Assembly: GCF_017884005.1 (NCBI RefSeq)
Contig: NZ_QFAY01000014.1
Coordinates: 1-64,000, forward strand
DNA from: Streptococcus panodentis
GTDB lineage: Bacteria; Bacillota; Bacilli; Lactobacillales; Streptococcaceae
DNA: 64,000 nucleotides
Reading direction: 5' to 3'
Below are positions 27,890 to 37,068 of this stretch, piece by piece; the stretch's first letter is position 1, and each line of letters begins with the position of its first letter. The translations under genes and the position numbers were made by a program. Below the pieces are notes generated by a model. The model worked only from the letters and a program-made list of their open reading frames with translations. It did not search any database and had not been told where the DNA came from.

Positions 27890-29353
27890 ACTGAAAATTC
27901 ACAAGATAAAGAAAAAAATCTGAGCTTCAGAGAACAGATTTTGAGAGATTTAGCCGAGGGAAACGGAGACAGGCATTCTCAGCCGGAAGCCGGTCAGGAA
28001 AGCCAGCCGGCTCAGGCTGCTCCTGAACAGGCTGTCCCTGCAGATCATGACATTGAAGCAAGACCTGCTGCGGTAGATGTTTCCTATAAGACTGCAGAAG
28101 AAGAGAAGGCACAGCCAAAGGTTTACGGCCAGGCTGAGCAGAAACCGACCGAAAATCTTTCCCGTGCCAACCGTGCCAACAATACTGTGAAGAAAAAACG
28201 CCAGAATAAACTGGCCCGCAGGATTATGACCACGGTCCTCATCATTGTTTTGCTGGGGCTGGCGATTGTCGGTGTTGTCGGCTACGGCTATGTTACTTCT
28301 GCTCTGAAGCCTGTCGATGCCAATGCGACTGAATATGTGACCATTGAGGTGCCGGAAGGCTCCAGCTCTAAGATGATTGGAGAAATTTTGGAGAAGAACG
28401 GCCTGATAAAAAATGCTCAGGTCTTTAACCTTTACTCTAAAATCAAGAGCTATGGCGATTACCAGTCAGGCTATTACAACCTGCAAAAGAGCATGGATCT
28501 GGATACCATTGCCAAGAAACTGCAGGAAGGCGGGACAGATACGCCGCAGCCGCCGGTTGTCGGCAAGGTCACGATTCCGGAGGGCTACACACTGGAGCAG
28601 ATGGCGGAGGCTGTTACAGCCAATGCCGCAGCCGTCTCTAAGAAGAGCAGCGCAACGCCTTTCACAAAGGATGACTTCTTGGCTAAGGTTCAGGACGAAT
28701 CTTTCATTGCCAAAATGGCAGCCAAGTATCCGCAGCTGCTGGCAACCCTGCCCAGCAAGGACAGCGGCGTCAAGTATCGCTTGGAAGGCTATCTCTTCCC
28801 TGCTACTTACGACTACGGAGAGGACACAGATGTTGAGAGCTTGATTGACCAGATGCTGGCTGCTATGGACAGCACCCTGTCTCCTTACTACTCCACCATC
28901 GAGTCTAAGAATCTGACGGTCAATGAAGTGCTGACCATTGCTTCACTGGTTGAAAAGGAAGGCTCAACAGACCAAGACCGCAAGGATATTGCCAGCGTTT
29001 TCTACAACCGTCTCAACCAAGCCATGCCGCTGCAGAGCAATATTGCGATTCTTTATGCTCAGGGCAAGCTCGGCCAGAAGACAACGCTGAAAGAAGATAC
29101 TGAAATTGATACCAACATTGACTCACCTTTCAATGTATACAAAAATGAAGGCCTGATGCCTGGACCGGTCGACAGCCCGAGCCTGTCAGCCCTGGAAGCA
29201 ACTATCAATCCAAGTAAGACAGACTACCTCTACTTTGTTGCCAATGTAGAAACAGGAGCTGTTTACTTTGCCAATACTTATGAAGAACATGCTAAAAATG
29301 TCGAAGAGCATGTCAACAGCAAAGTCGCCCAATCCAGCAGCAGCTCCAGCTGA
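27887..29353 (+). CDS. mltG: Endolytic murein transglycosylase MltG
   Basis: A 488-residue (from TTG) membrane enzyme that cuts nascent glycan strands and sets their length; essential-like in pneumococcus, where it works with the peripheral PBP machinery. A long cytoplasmic N-terminal part (1-112, Gln/Glu/Ala-rich) is followed by one membrane segment (113-135), a LysM-like region, and the YceG catalytic domain with the conserved Glu E356 in ASLVEKEG and the later MPLQSN motif. The C-terminus is Ser-rich. greA follows after a 420-bp repeat-filled gap. Confidence 0.93.
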   Translation: MTENSQDKEKNLSFREQILRDLAEGNGDRHSQPEAGQESQPAQAAPEQAVPADHDIEARPAAVDVSYKTAEEEKAQPKVYGQAEQKPTENLSRANRANNTVKKKRQNKLARRIMTTVLIIVLLGLAIVGVVGYGYVTSALKPVDANATEYVTIEVPEGSSSKMIGEILEKNGLIKNAQVFNLYSKIKSYGDYQSGYYNLQKSMDLDTIAKKLQEGGTDTPQPPVVGKVTIPEGYTLEQMAEAVTANAAAVSKKSSATPFTKDDFLAKVQDESFIAKMAAKYPQLLATLPSKDSGVKYRLEGYLFPATYDYGEDTDVESLIDQMLAAMDSTLSPYYSTIESKNLTVNEVLTIASLVEKEGSTDQDRKDIASVFYNRLNQAMPLQSNIAILYAQGKLGQKTTLKEDTEIDTNIDSPFNVYKNEGLMPGPVDSPSLSALEATINPSKTDYLYFVANVETGAVYFANTYEEHAKNVEEHVNSKVAQSSSSSS

Positions 29354-29525
29354 TGCTGAAAGAAAACCAAGTTTTGGATAAAAGGATGGTTTGCTTTTCA
29401 AGGAGCAGCTATCAGGATCCGGTCGGAGAGGGCTAAGCCAGTCCGGCCGGGTGTTTAACGATGATAAAATCAGGGGTAGGAATCAAAGGTTCCCGGCCCC
29501 TGTTTTAAACAGACACAGTTCTGTT
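29354..29525. other. Intergenic spacer after mltG
   Basis: A weak dyad (AACCAAGTTTTGG..GGATGGTTTG) and GC-rich repeat debris (CAGTCCGGCCGG). No gene is supported. Confidence 0.4.
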
Positions 29526-29627
29526 AGAGTCTTTTCGTTTGCTTTTAGCAGTGAAATGGTCTCCCAGACCGTTTCACTCTCTAGGCTGTCTAAGCTAACA
29601 AAGCAATAAAAGACAAACTAATGACGA
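29526..29627 (+). repeat. MITE R2, 102-bp copy with a different core
   Basis: Left end GAGTCTTTTCGTTTGCTTTTAG and right end AAACTAATGACGA are flanked by TA (29524-29525 and 29628-29629). It has exactly the 102-bp length of the copies at 30641 and 62661, but the core is a different hairpin (GTGAAATGGTCTC..AGACCGTTTCAC). Confidence 0.75.
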
Positions 29628-29728
29628 TACGCAATGAAAATCGAAGCTGACTCTAGCAGCTCACCTTGATGAAGGATGGTTCTGCCTTTGTCGATTTGCC
29701 TGGTCAAAAATTGATATTCTTTGCGTAT
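29627..29728. repeat. BOX-like miniature element with perfect 8-bp ends
   Basis: ATACGCAA (29627-29634) and TTGCGTAT (29721-29728) are perfect inverted ends. Inside, GCAATGAAAATCGAAGCTGA resembles boxA, but its ACTC is changed to ACGC at both ends alike. It abuts the R2 copy and lies just upstream of the greA promoter region. Confidence 0.55.
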
Positions 29729-29776
29729 GAAAAATTAAAAGACTAACAATAATAAGAGAAAAGAGAAAAAGAAACA

Positions 29777-30259
29777 ATGGCTGAAAAAACTTATCCTATG
29801 ACCCGCGAGGAAAAGGAAAAATTAGAAAAAGAATTAGAAGAATTGAAATTGGTCCGCCGTCCGGAAGTGGTGGAACGGATTAAGATTGCCCGCTCTTACG
29901 GCGACCTGTCTGAAAACAGCGAATACGAAGCGGCCAAAGATGAGCAGGCCTTTGTCGAAGGCCAGATTTCCAGTCTGGAAACCAAAATCCGCTATGCTGA
30001 GATTGTAGACAGCGATGCCGTGGCCAAAGATGAAGTGGCGATTGGCAAAACCGTTACCATTCAGGAAGTGGGCGAAAGCGACGAAGAAGTCTATATCATC
30101 GTCGGCTCTGCCGGTGCAGATGCCTTTGCCGGCAAGGTTTCCAATGAAAGCCCGATTGGACAGGCTTTGATCGGCAAAAAAACAGGCGATACAGCAACGG
30201 TTGAAACTCCGGTCGGCAGCTACGATGTTAAAATTCTGAAAGTCGAAAAAACAGTTTAA
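29777..30259 (+). CDS. greA: Transcription elongation factor GreA
   Basis: A 160-residue factor that rescues backtracked RNA polymerase by stimulating transcript cleavage. The N-terminal coiled coil includes [20 protein letters not shown] and the tip acidic motif [15 protein letters not shown]; the C-terminal FKBP-like domain ends with [26 protein letters not shown] precedes ATG 29777. A terminator-like hairpin with a T-run follows (30263-30292). Confidence 0.96.
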   Translation: MAEKTYPMTREEKEKLEKELEELKLVRRPEVVERIKIARSYGDLSENSEYEAAKDEQAFVEGQISSLETKIRYAEIVDSDAVAKDEVAIGKTVTIQEVGESDEEVYIIVGSAGADAFAGKVSNESPIGQALIGKKTGDTATVETPVGSYDVKILKVEKTV

Positions 30260-30262
30260 GAA

Positions 30263-30292
30263 GAAAAAAAGCAGCAGCAGCTGTTTTTTTCG
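30263..30292 (+). terminator. greA terminator
   Basis: AAAAAAAGCAGC..GCTGTTTTTTT forms a stem with one bulged G and a long T-run. Confidence 0.8.
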
Positions 30293-30320
30293 TTTACTTT
30301 AAGGCAGGAGGTGTACTGTC

Positions 30321-30640
30321 ATATTCAAAGAAAATCCTCAGCAAACCAGACAGGAGCAGACAGGATGGCAGCTGCAGTTTCCATACAAACAGTGTCGGTG
30401 CCAGCCAATCTAACAAGGGAATAAAAGATAAACTGAAATGAGGATAAAACAGAAAGCCTGCTCTTTGGCTGCTCTATGAGACAAAAATTTTCACACATGA
30501 AACAAAGTAAAAACAGAGAAATGACAGATGGATATGCTATAATGAGAACAGAAAAGATTTCGGAACACAGGTTCTTATACCGGCATCAGACGAAGAGTCA
30601 TCTGCTCAAAAGATTCAGTGGGGTTTTGAGGCTGCAGATA
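30321..30640. repeat. Composite repeat debris (BOX start, R2 right end)
   Basis: A boxA-like TATTCAAAGAAAATCCTCAG at 30321 and an R2-type right end (AAAGATAAACTGAAATGAGGATA near 30426-30447) are seen; a matching boxC end (GATTTTCGAAGAGTAT) appears at 30770-30786, beyond the R2 copy. The stretch looks like a BOX element broken by later insertions. No gene is supported. Confidence 0.5.
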
Positions 30641-30742
30641 TCGTCATTTAGTTTATCTTTTATTGCTTTTTTAGCCCGCCTTGCCGTACGCCAGTACTGT
30701 CTGCGGCTCGCTGCCTCGTACTAAAAGCAAACGAAAAGACTA
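30641..30742 (-). repeat. MITE R2, 102-bp copy
   Basis: On the minus strand it runs from TAGTCTTTTCGTTTGCTTTT to AACTAAATGACGA, flanked by TA on both sides (30639-30640, 30743-30744). It differs from the copy at 62661-62762 at 4 of 102 positions by my hand alignment. The two ends are imperfect inverted repeats of about 22 bp. Confidence 0.88.
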
Positions 30743-30801
30743 TAAAAGAAACAGACAGCGGTTGGTGTTGATTTTCGAAGAGTATTAGTCAGGAGTTGAG
30801 C

Positions 30802-31422
30802 ATGCAAGAGCAGGATATTTATGGGAAATACGGTGAGTATCTGCCTCGAATCTTAGAAGACCTCAGTCAGCGGATTCAGGCGGCTAATCAGCAGGTCAAA
30901 AGGGAGACAGGGCACAAGCTCTTTGAGCATTTCAGTGCGCGGGTCAAGGATGCAGACAGCATGCTGGAAAAATGCCAGCGCAAGCATCTGACTCCGAGTC
31001 CGGAAGCCGCTCTCCGGCAGATTCGTGATGCTATCGGTATCCGTATTGTCTGCGGTTTTATTGATGATATTTACCAAACCATTGAGCTGCTGCGGGAGCT
31101 GGACGGCTGTCAGATTATTTTGGAGAAGGACTATATTGAGACGGCCAAGCCCAATGGCTACCGCTCCTATCATTTGATTTTGGAAGTCGAAACGCCCTAT
31201 GAGGACTGTCAGGGCCGCATTCCCGGCCGCTATTTTGCCGAAATCCAGCTCCGCACGATTGCCATGGACTCCTGGGCCAGCCTGGAGCATCAGCTCAAGT
31301 ATAAGCAGGAAATCAAGGACAGCAAGCGAATCGTCCGGGAGCTCAAGCGCTGTGCGGATGAGCTGGCTTCCTGTGATGTTACCATGCAGACTATCCGCAA
31401 TCTGATCCGAGAAAGTGAGTAA
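30802..31422 (+). CDS. relP: Small alarmone synthetase RelP (GTP pyrophosphokinase)
   Basis: A 206-residue single-domain (p)ppGpp synthetase without hydrolase or regulatory domains. Synthetase motifs: the RQIRDAIGIRIVCGF region, KPNGYRSYHLI, and FAEIQLRTIAMDSWASLEHQ. AGGAG at 30791-30795 supports ATG 30802 over TTG 30796. A response regulator and a kinase follow immediately, the relP-relR-relS order known from S. mutans, where the pair controls RelP production. This context separates it from RelQ. Confidence 0.93.
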   Translation: MQEQDIYGKYGEYLPRILEDLSQRIQAANQQVKRETGHKLFEHFSARVKDADSMLEKCQRKHLTPSPEAALRQIRDAIGIRIVCGFIDDIYQTIELLRELDGCQIILEKDYIETAKPNGYRSYHLILEVETPYEDCQGRIPGRYFAEIQLRTIAMDSWASLEHQLKYKQEIKDSKRIVRELKRCADELASCDVTMQTIRNLIRESE

Positions 31423-31427
31423 GCCTG

Positions 31428-32129
31428 ATGAAAATACTATTAGCAGAAGACGAACAGCAGCTGTCCCGCGTTTTGGAAATGGCCATGACGCGGGAAGGCT
31501 ATGAGGTAGATACCGCTTTTGACGGTCAGGAAGCGGTGGATTTGGCTAAAAAGAAGGCCTATGATCTGATGATTTTGGATATTATGATGCCGCTAAAGAC
31601 AGGGATTGAAGCCTTAAAGGAAATCCGCCAGTCCGGCGATAGGACCCATGTCATCATGCTGACAGCCATGTCAGAGGTGGACGATAAGGTGACGGGTCTT
31701 GATGCTGGGGCTGATGACTATCTGACCAAGCCTTTTTCGCTCAAGGAACTGCTGGCCCGGCTGCGCTCCATGTCCAGACGCGTTGAAGCCTTTACCCCTA
31801 ATCTGCTGCAGGTGGGACAGACCAGCCTTAATGTCGGAGAGCAGGAGCTGGCCAGTTCCAATTCTATCCGTCTGGCCGGCAAGGAATCCAAGATGATGGA
31901 GTTTTTCATGCTGAATGCCGGCAAAGAGCTGTCTACGCAGGAGATTTTCCGCCATGTCTGGTCCAATGATCAGGACGAGGAGTTGGATGAGGGGTTTGTC
32001 TGGATTTATATCTCCTACCTGCGGCAAAAGCTGAAGGCTATCCATGCCGATTTGGCTATTTCGGGTGAAGAGGGGGGCAGCTTTGCCTTGGTGCCGCTGG
32101 ACGGGGAAGGAGCAAGCCATGTTTCGTAA
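31428..32129 (+). CDS. relR: Response regulator RelR (OmpR family)
   Basis: A 233-residue receiver plus winged-helix regulator. The phospho-acceptor is D51 (LMILDIMMP), with D8 and the K of LTKPFSLKE. The DNA-binding part covers about 130-225. It begins 5 bp after relP and overlaps relS by 11 bp. By analogy with S. mutans it is activated by RelS and drives the relPRS operon, linking an extracellular or oxidative signal to alarmone synthesis. Confidence 0.92.
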   Translation: MKILLAEDEQQLSRVLEMAMTREGYEVDTAFDGQEAVDLAKKKAYDLMILDIMMPLKTGIEALKEIRQSGDRTHVIMLTAMSEVDDKVTGLDAGADDYLTKPFSLKELLARLRSMSRRVEAFTPNLLQVGQTSLNVGEQELASSNSIRLAGKESKMMEFFMLNAGKELSTQEIFRHVWSNDQDEELDEGFVWIYISYLRQKLKAIHADLAISGEEGGSFALVPLDGEGASHVS

Positions 32130-33354
32130 GCTTAGGATTCGCTTTATTCTGATTGCTACGGTCGCTATCACAGGTATCCTCTTTCTGCTGGTCGGAGTAT
32201 TCAACTCTGTCCGTTTTTTGCAAATGAATGACGAGATTCAGGCAGTTTTGAATATCCTTTCGGATCATAACGGTGATTTTCCCAGTGTGGAGGAAACGGC
32301 CGAAAGCCTGCAAAACGACCGCATCACCATTGATACCATTTATCAGTATCGTTATTTCAGCGTGGTCTACAATAAAGACAAGACCGTCTATTCCTCCAAT
32401 CTGGAGCATATATCCAATCTGACCCAGGAGCAGGCTCTCAACTATGCCCAGGCGGTTGTCACCGGCAGCCGTACGAGCGGAATTTTCAATGTCGGCAATC
32501 AGTTTTATTCCTATCAGGTGACTCAGGATGCAAAGACCAAACGCTATCTGGTCGTTATCCTGAATTCGACGAATTATCTGGAAGACCGCAACGACTTTTT
32601 CTGGCTGTCGATTCAGCTGTCGCTCTATAGTCTGCTCTTCTTCGTTCTGGCTGTTTCCGTCGTTTCCAGCTTTGCCATTCGTCCCTATATCAGGAACCAT
32701 GAGAATCAGAAACGCTTTATCACCAATGCTGGTCACGAGCTAAAAACGCCTCTGGCCATCATTTCGGCCAATACGGAGCTGCAGGAGCTGATGACGGGTG
32801 AAAATGAGTGGACAGCAAGCACCAAGGATCAGGTAGAGCGGCTCAGCAATCTCATCAATCAGATGGTCGTTCTGTCCCGCCTAGAAGAACAGCCGGATCT
32901 TACTCTGGTAGATGTTGACTTTTCCCAAGTGGCTCAAAAAGCAGCCAATAACTTCAAATCTGTCATTGAAAAAGCCGGCAAGAATTATGAAATCAAGCTG
33001 CAGGAGGGCATTCATGTCAAGGCGACTGAGGATGAACTCTATGAGCTGGTCAGCATTTTGATTGACAATGCCTGCAAATATTGCGATGAGGGCGGGCAGA
33101 TTTTTGTGACTCTGACCAAGGCGAAGCGCGGGAAAAGAGCTCGTCTGACTGTCGCTAACAGCTATGCTGACGGGAAAAATGTGGACTACAGCCGTTTCTT
33201 CGACCGCTTCTATCGGGAAGATGAGTCCCACAATCACAGACAGGGCGGTTACGGTATCGGCCTGTCCATGGCAGAAAGTCTGGTCCGGGTTTTTAAAGGA
33301 AAGATTTCTGTTTCCTACAAAAAAGGTCTGATTGGCTTTACTGTCCTTCTATAA
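32119..33354 (+). CDS. relS: Sensor histidine kinase RelS
   Basis: A 411-residue membrane kinase. A first membrane segment (about 8-28) is followed by a 130-residue extracellular sensor, a second segment (about 165-190), HisKA with phospho-H206 (GHELKTPLA), and an ATPase domain with N box IDNACKY and G box GGYGIGLSMA. I start at ATG 32119, after GGAAGGAG; the frame open from 32044 adds 25 residues that only overlap relR. It is the third gene of relPRS. Confidence 0.92.
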   Translation: MFRKLRIRFILIATVAITGILFLLVGVFNSVRFLQMNDEIQAVLNILSDHNGDFPSVEETAESLQNDRITIDTIYQYRYFSVVYNKDKTVYSSNLEHISNLTQEQALNYAQAVVTGSRTSGIFNVGNQFYSYQVTQDAKTKRYLVVILNSTNYLEDRNDFFWLSIQLSLYSLLFFVLAVSVVSSFAIRPYIRNHENQKRFITNAGHELKTPLAIISANTELQELMTGENEWTASTKDQVERLSNLINQMVVLSRLEEQPDLTLVDVDFSQVAQKAANNFKSVIEKAGKNYEIKLQEGIHVKATEDELYELVSILIDNACKYCDEGGQIFVTLTKAKRGKRARLTVANSYADGKNVDYSRFFDRFYREDESHNHRQGGYGIGLSMAESLVRVFKGKISVSYKKGLIGFTVLL

Positions 33355-33356
33355 GC

Positions 33357-33396
33357 AAAAAACGAGGCTGAGACAAAATGTCTCAGTCTCGTTTTT
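33357..33396. terminator. Bidirectional terminator between relS and yidC2
   Basis: AAAAAACGAGGCTGAGACA and TGTCTCAGTCTCGTTTTT form a 17-bp stem with A and T runs between convergent genes. Confidence 0.9.
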
Positions 33397-33425
33397 ATGA
33401 TCAAAAGCTCTTAAAGTTTGTTGCT

Positions 33426-34349
33426 TTATCTGGACCGCTGCTTGCCGGCATTGCGGTTCTTTTTCTTCTTGCTCTTTTGCTCGATGGCCGGCTGTGCCTG
33501 TGGAGTAACATCTTTAGCGCGGCTGGCTTTTTTCAGGCCTTTAGGAGGATTTTTTTCAAATTCTTCTGCCACCTGCTTTCTCAGACGCGGACGGATGAGA
33601 TAGTTGATGATAAACTGCTGGATGATCTGGATGCAGCCGCCGACTACCCAGTAGAGAGTCACTGCTGCTGAAGAGAAGACGGAGAAGACAACAATCATGA
33701 TTGGGCTCATAAAAGAGGCTTGTTTCATGCTGTTTCTCTGAGTTTCATCTTCGATTCCGTGCAGGGAGAGTACAGACTGGATATAGTAGAGCACTCCGAC
33801 AATAGCTGTCAGTCCCCAGTCGCTTTTGGACAGATCGCCAATCCAGAGGAAGGAGCTGCCTGCCACTCCTTGAGTATACTGAGCTGCAAAGAAGAGGGCA
33901 GAGAAGAAAGGCATCTGGATGAGCAGGGGCAGACAGCCCATGCCGCCAAACATGCTGAGGCCGTTTTCTTTCTGAGCCGCCATGAGCTCCTGCTGGGCCT
34001 GCAGTTTTTCTTCCTGTGTTTCTGCATTCTTGACCCGTTCCTGAATCGGAGCAAAAATCGGCTTGAAGTAGTTCATCTTCTCAGACTGCAGCGTTGCTTT
34101 CCAAGACTGGTAAATTCCCAGCGGCAGGATAATAATCCGCACGATGAGGGTAACGATGATGATGGCCAAGCCATAGCCCAGACCGGCATTTTTAGCAAAA
34201 AACTGAATGCCGTCTGCCATTGGCTGGCCAATCACGTCCCAAATCAGGCCAGAAGGATTGCCGGCCTTATCCCGGCCGACACAGCCAGACAGGACCAGAA
34301 GGGCAGCCAGTCCCATCGCTGAGAATAAGAATCTTTTAATTTTTTTCAC
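33426..34349 (-). CDS. yidC2: Membrane protein insertase YidC2
   Basis: A 307-residue lipoprotein insertase: signal peptide with lipobox LSGC (C23), then five membrane segments with WDVIGQPMADGI at the start of the domain and the LPLLIQMPFF core. The tail is long and basic (KSKKKKNRNAGKQRSR), as in streptococcal YidC2, which can bind ribosomes for co-translational insertion. YidC1 is normally next to rnpA; this copy is beside acyP instead, supporting YidC2. Confidence 0.9.
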   Translation of the reverse strand: MKKIKRFLFSAMGLAALLVLSGCVGRDKAGNPSGLIWDVIGQPMADGIQFFAKNAGLGYGLAIIIVTLIVRIIILPLGIYQSWKATLQSEKMNYFKPIFAPIQERVKNAETQEEKLQAQQELMAAQKENGLSMFGGMGCLPLLIQMPFFSALFFAAQYTQGVAGSSFLWIGDLSKSDWGLTAIVGVLYYIQSVLSLHGIEDETQRNSMKQASFMSPIMIVVFSVFSSAAVTLYWVVGGCIQIIQQFIINYLIRPRLRKQVAEEFEKNPPKGLKKASRAKDVTPQAQPAIEQKSKKKKNRNAGKQRSR

Positions 34350-34429
34350 GTTTTCTTTCCTTTGTTTCTTAAAAATAATACCTATCTATTCTACTGTTTT
34401 TTTGCAAAATATACAATAGTTCTGCAGAC

Positions 34430-34708
34430 CTAATTTGAAATTTTAAAGTCTGTATAGGAGTCAAAGTTAGCCATGGTAACATCTAAATAGCTGACTTTAG
34501 AGAAAGGAGTAGGGCCCTTGCGGATTTCCTGGATAAATTTGGCCATGAGTGCCGGTGTTTCAGCCTGGGCCAGAATCCCAACGGTGCCGTCGTCGTTATT
34601 CCAGACCCGGCCGGTGATTCCGCCGATTTCAAGTGCCAGAGAGTAAACCCCCCAGCGAAAACCAACCCCCTGCACACGGCCTTGGGCAGTCATTTTTACT
34701 TTTTGCAT
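34430..34708 (-). CDS. acyP: Acylphosphatase
   Basis: A 92-residue enzyme that hydrolyses acyl phosphates. The signature GRVQGVGFRWGVYSLA carries the catalytic Arg, and the catalytic Asn is in GRVWNNDDGTV. It lies 80 bp upstream of yidC2 on the same strand and diverges from the rRNA methyltransferase gene, an order shared with other streptococci. Confidence 0.93.
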   Translation of the reverse strand: MQKVKMTAQGRVQGVGFRWGVYSLALEIGGITGRVWNNDDGTVGILAQAETPALMAKFIQEIRKGPTPFSKVSYLDVTMANFDSYTDFKISN

Positions 34709-34762
34709 GGTAGCCTCCTGAATGAATTGGAAATGGATTGGACCGAGAAGCCAGAGCAGATG

Positions 34763-34935
34763 GATACTCTTTCTGTTTGCTGTTCAAAGACAGTCAAAGA
34801 TGACAAGGCAAAGCAGCGCAGCCAGCGGAGCTTTTTGACAATTCCTAGCGGAAGCTTTATCTGTCCCCTCAAAACCTCCGCTGGAGCTTTTGAGCAGCTC
34901 GCTTCCTCGTTTGCTGATGATTGTCATTGAGTATG
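34763..34935 (-). repeat. BOX element
   Basis: On the minus strand it begins with the boxA-type CATACTCAATGACAATCATC (34915-34935 region) and ends near ATACTC at 34763. It contains the boxB-type module CTCAAAAGCTCCAGCGGAGG..GAGGGGACAGATAAAGCTTCC. A loose boxC-like TTTTCAAAGAGTATC occurs further on at 34980-34994. Together these fill the gap between acyP and the methyltransferase gene. Confidence 0.7.
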
Positions 34936-35050
34936 AGACGATTGAGAGTAAATCTTCCCTAAAGAAGTAGCATCTTGGCTTTTCAAAGAGTATCAGCATT
35001 CTCATCGTTTGAGCAATCGGCCCTCAGTATCAGTGCAATCCGACAAATTG

Positions 35051-35066
35051 TGATATAATGTACTTA
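35051..35066 (+). promoter_or_regulatory. Extended -10 promoter predicting a leaderless mRNA
   Basis: TGATATAAT (35051-35059) is a perfect extended -10. The start site would fall about 7 bases on, at the A of ATG 35066. No Shine-Dalgarno precedes that ATG. Confidence 0.5.
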
Positions 35067-35806
35067 TGAATATTATAACCTCAAAAGCCAATAATGTGGT
35101 AAAAAAAGCTAAAAAACTGCATCAAAAAAAATACCGCAGGGCTTCCTATCTAATCGAGGGCTGGCATCTTTTTGAGGAAGCGGTGAAGGGTCAGGCTGAG
35201 CTGATTCGGATTTTTGCCTTGGCAGACTATGCAGAGCAGCTGGCGGCCTTTCCCCAGACAGTCTTTGTCAGTCCGGATATTCTGGCAGACCTGGCAGACA
35301 GCAAGACCCCGCAGGGAATTGTGGCAGAAATTGCTCTTGACCAAGAGGAACCGCCTGCAAGCCTGTTTGGGCGCTGTCTTTTTCTGGAGGATGTTCAGGA
35401 TCCGGGCAATGTCGGTACCATGATTCGCACAGCGGATGCTGCTGGCTTTGATGCGGTTGTTATTTCCAGTCATTCAGCTGATATTTACAGTCTCAAGACC
35501 CTGCGCTCTATGCAGGGCAGCCATTTTCACCTGCCTGTTTACCGCATGGAGACGGCCGCTTTCATTGCCTTGGCTCGGGCTTCTCACCTGCCGCTCTTGG
35601 CAACGACTCTGTCGGAAGATTCCCTTGATTACAGGGAATTGAGCAGACCCGAAAAGTTTGCGCTGGTTATGGGCAATGAAGGCCAGGGCATCAGCCCAGA
35701 AATAGCAGACGCAGCAGATGTTTTGGTCCATATTTCCATGAAGGGCCAGGCTGAAAGCCTGAATGTTGCAGTCGCAGCCGGCATTTTGATTTTTTTCTTA
35801 AGCTAA
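35066..35806 (+). CDS. TrmH/SpoU-family RNA 2'-O-methyltransferase
   Basis: A 246-residue SPOUT methyltransferase: an N-terminal RNA-binding domain (YLIEGWHLFEEAVK) and three SpoU motifs, NVGTMIRTADAAGFDAV, LVMGNEGQGIS and SLNVAVAAGILIF. It most resembles 23S rRNA 2'-O-methyltransferases. The start is fixed by the conserved MNIITSKANNVVKKAKKL opening. It reads divergently from acyP. Confidence 0.9.
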   Translation: MNIITSKANNVVKKAKKLHQKKYRRASYLIEGWHLFEEAVKGQAELIRIFALADYAEQLAAFPQTVFVSPDILADLADSKTPQGIVAEIALDQEEPPASLFGRCLFLEDVQDPGNVGTMIRTADAAGFDAVVISSHSADIYSLKTLRSMQGSHFHLPVYRMETAAFIALARASHLPLLATTLSEDSLDYRELSRPEKFALVMGNEGQGISPEIADAADVLVHISMKGQAESLNVAVAAGILIFFLS

Positions 35807-35851
35807 AATTCAGAAAATGAGGTATAATAGAAAGCAATTGGAGGTGATGCG

Positions 35852-36343
35852 ATGCCTTACAGGGAGGACAAGGAATTTATGGCTTATGTTGGCCGTCTGC
35901 TTGAGCAGCCCAGTGTTCAGCGTTTAAAGGAAATTCCCCACCATATTCATTCCAACCGACTTGAACATTCTATCAATGTCAGTTATACTAGTTATAGAAT
36001 TGCTAAAAAGCTTGGCTGGAATGCCCGCAGTACGGCCCGCGGCGCTCTGCTGCATGATTTATTCTACTATGACTGGCGGGTGACCAAGTTTAAAAAAAGC
36101 CATGCTTGGGTTCATCCCCGCTTAGCCGTTCGCAATGCCCGCAAAATTACCAAATTAAATAAAGTCGAAGAGGATATTATTGTCAAGCATATGTGGGGGG
36201 CAACCCTTGCACCGCCGCGTTACAGGGAGTCCTATATCGTGACCATGGTTGACAAATACTGTGCTGTCAAAGAAGCGACAGAGCCTTGGCGGCGGAAAAT
36301 TGGTAATCGCAAATTGTTTCATCGCAGAATGATGAAACCCTGA
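35852..36343 (+). CDS. HD-domain phosphohydrolase-like protein
   Basis: A 163-residue HD-superfamily protein. Metal ligands are visible: the first His in NRLEHSINV, HD in LLHDLFYYDW, and a later DKYCA Asp. The C-terminus is basic. It has its own -10 TATAAT (35823-35828) and GGAGG before ATG 35852. The nucleotide or phosphate substrate is not known. Confidence 0.85.
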   Translation: MPYREDKEFMAYVGRLLEQPSVQRLKEIPHHIHSNRLEHSINVSYTSYRIAKKLGWNARSTARGALLHDLFYYDWRVTKFKKSHAWVHPRLAVRNARKITKLNKVEEDIIVKHMWGATLAPPRYRESYIVTMVDKYCAVKEATEPWRRKIGNRKLFHRRMMKP

Positions 36344-36373
36344 ATTTCAGTGTACAATGATAAAGGAGAAACT

Positions 36374-37057
36374 ATGAATCATACAATTATCCACGATAAG
36401 ACGGATGTTAATACCTTCTATGCTAAAATCTATTCCTTGGTCGGAATCGGTCTGGGAATTTCGGCTTTTGTCTCAGCCTTGATGCTGACCCTCTTTCAGG
36501 ACGTCATTATTTCTGTTCTGACAGGCTCCATTTGGATCTTTTACGCAGCTGGTGCAGCTGAGCTGATTCTGGTCCTGGTGGCTTCGGGAATGGCTCTGAG
36601 AAACAGCAGTGCAGCGCTGCCTATTTTCCTGCTCTATTCTGGGCTCAATGGTTTTACCCTCAGCATTATCATGGCTCTGTATACCCAATCAACCGTTCTG
36701 TCCGCCTTTGTGACGGCTACCATTATGTTCTTTATCATGGCCTTTATCGGCAAGGTGACCAAAAAAGACCTTTCTGGTATCGGGAAAGCCTGTATGGCGG
36801 CTCTGATTGGCCTGATTGCTGCTGGTCTGGTTAATATCTTTCTGCAAAGTTCGATGATGGACTTTATTACCAGCATCATCGGAGTAGTCGTGTTTTCAGG
36901 TTTGATTGCTTGGGATAATCAGAAAATCCGTTATGTCTATGAGCAGACCAATGGCAATCCCGGCAATGGCTGGGCCGTTTCCCTTGCGCTTTCGCTCTAT
37001 CTGGACTTTATCAATCTTTTCCTCAATCTGCTGCGTATTTTTGGCAGAAGGGATTGA
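36374..37057 (+). CDS. Bax inhibitor-1/YccA family membrane protein
   Basis: A 227-residue membrane protein with seven predicted segments. Family marks: the N-terminal TFYAKIYSLVGIGLGISAFVS and the C-terminal ALSLYLDFINLFLNLLRIFGRR. Bacterial relatives act as pH-sensitive calcium leak channels; the role here is inferred. ATG 36374 follows AAAGGAG; the frame open from 36350 is an artefact. Confidence 0.9.
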   Translation: MNHTIIHDKTDVNTFYAKIYSLVGIGLGISAFVSALMLTLFQDVIISVLTGSIWIFYAAGAAELILVLVASGMALRNSSAALPIFLLYSGLNGFTLSIIMALYTQSTVLSAFVTATIMFFIMAFIGKVTKKDLSGIGKACMAALIGLIAAGLVNIFLQSSMMDFITSIIGVVVFSGLIAWDNQKIRYVYEQTNGNPGNGWAVSLALSLYLDFINLFLNLLRIFGRRD

Positions 37058-37068
37058 GGAGCTATTTA

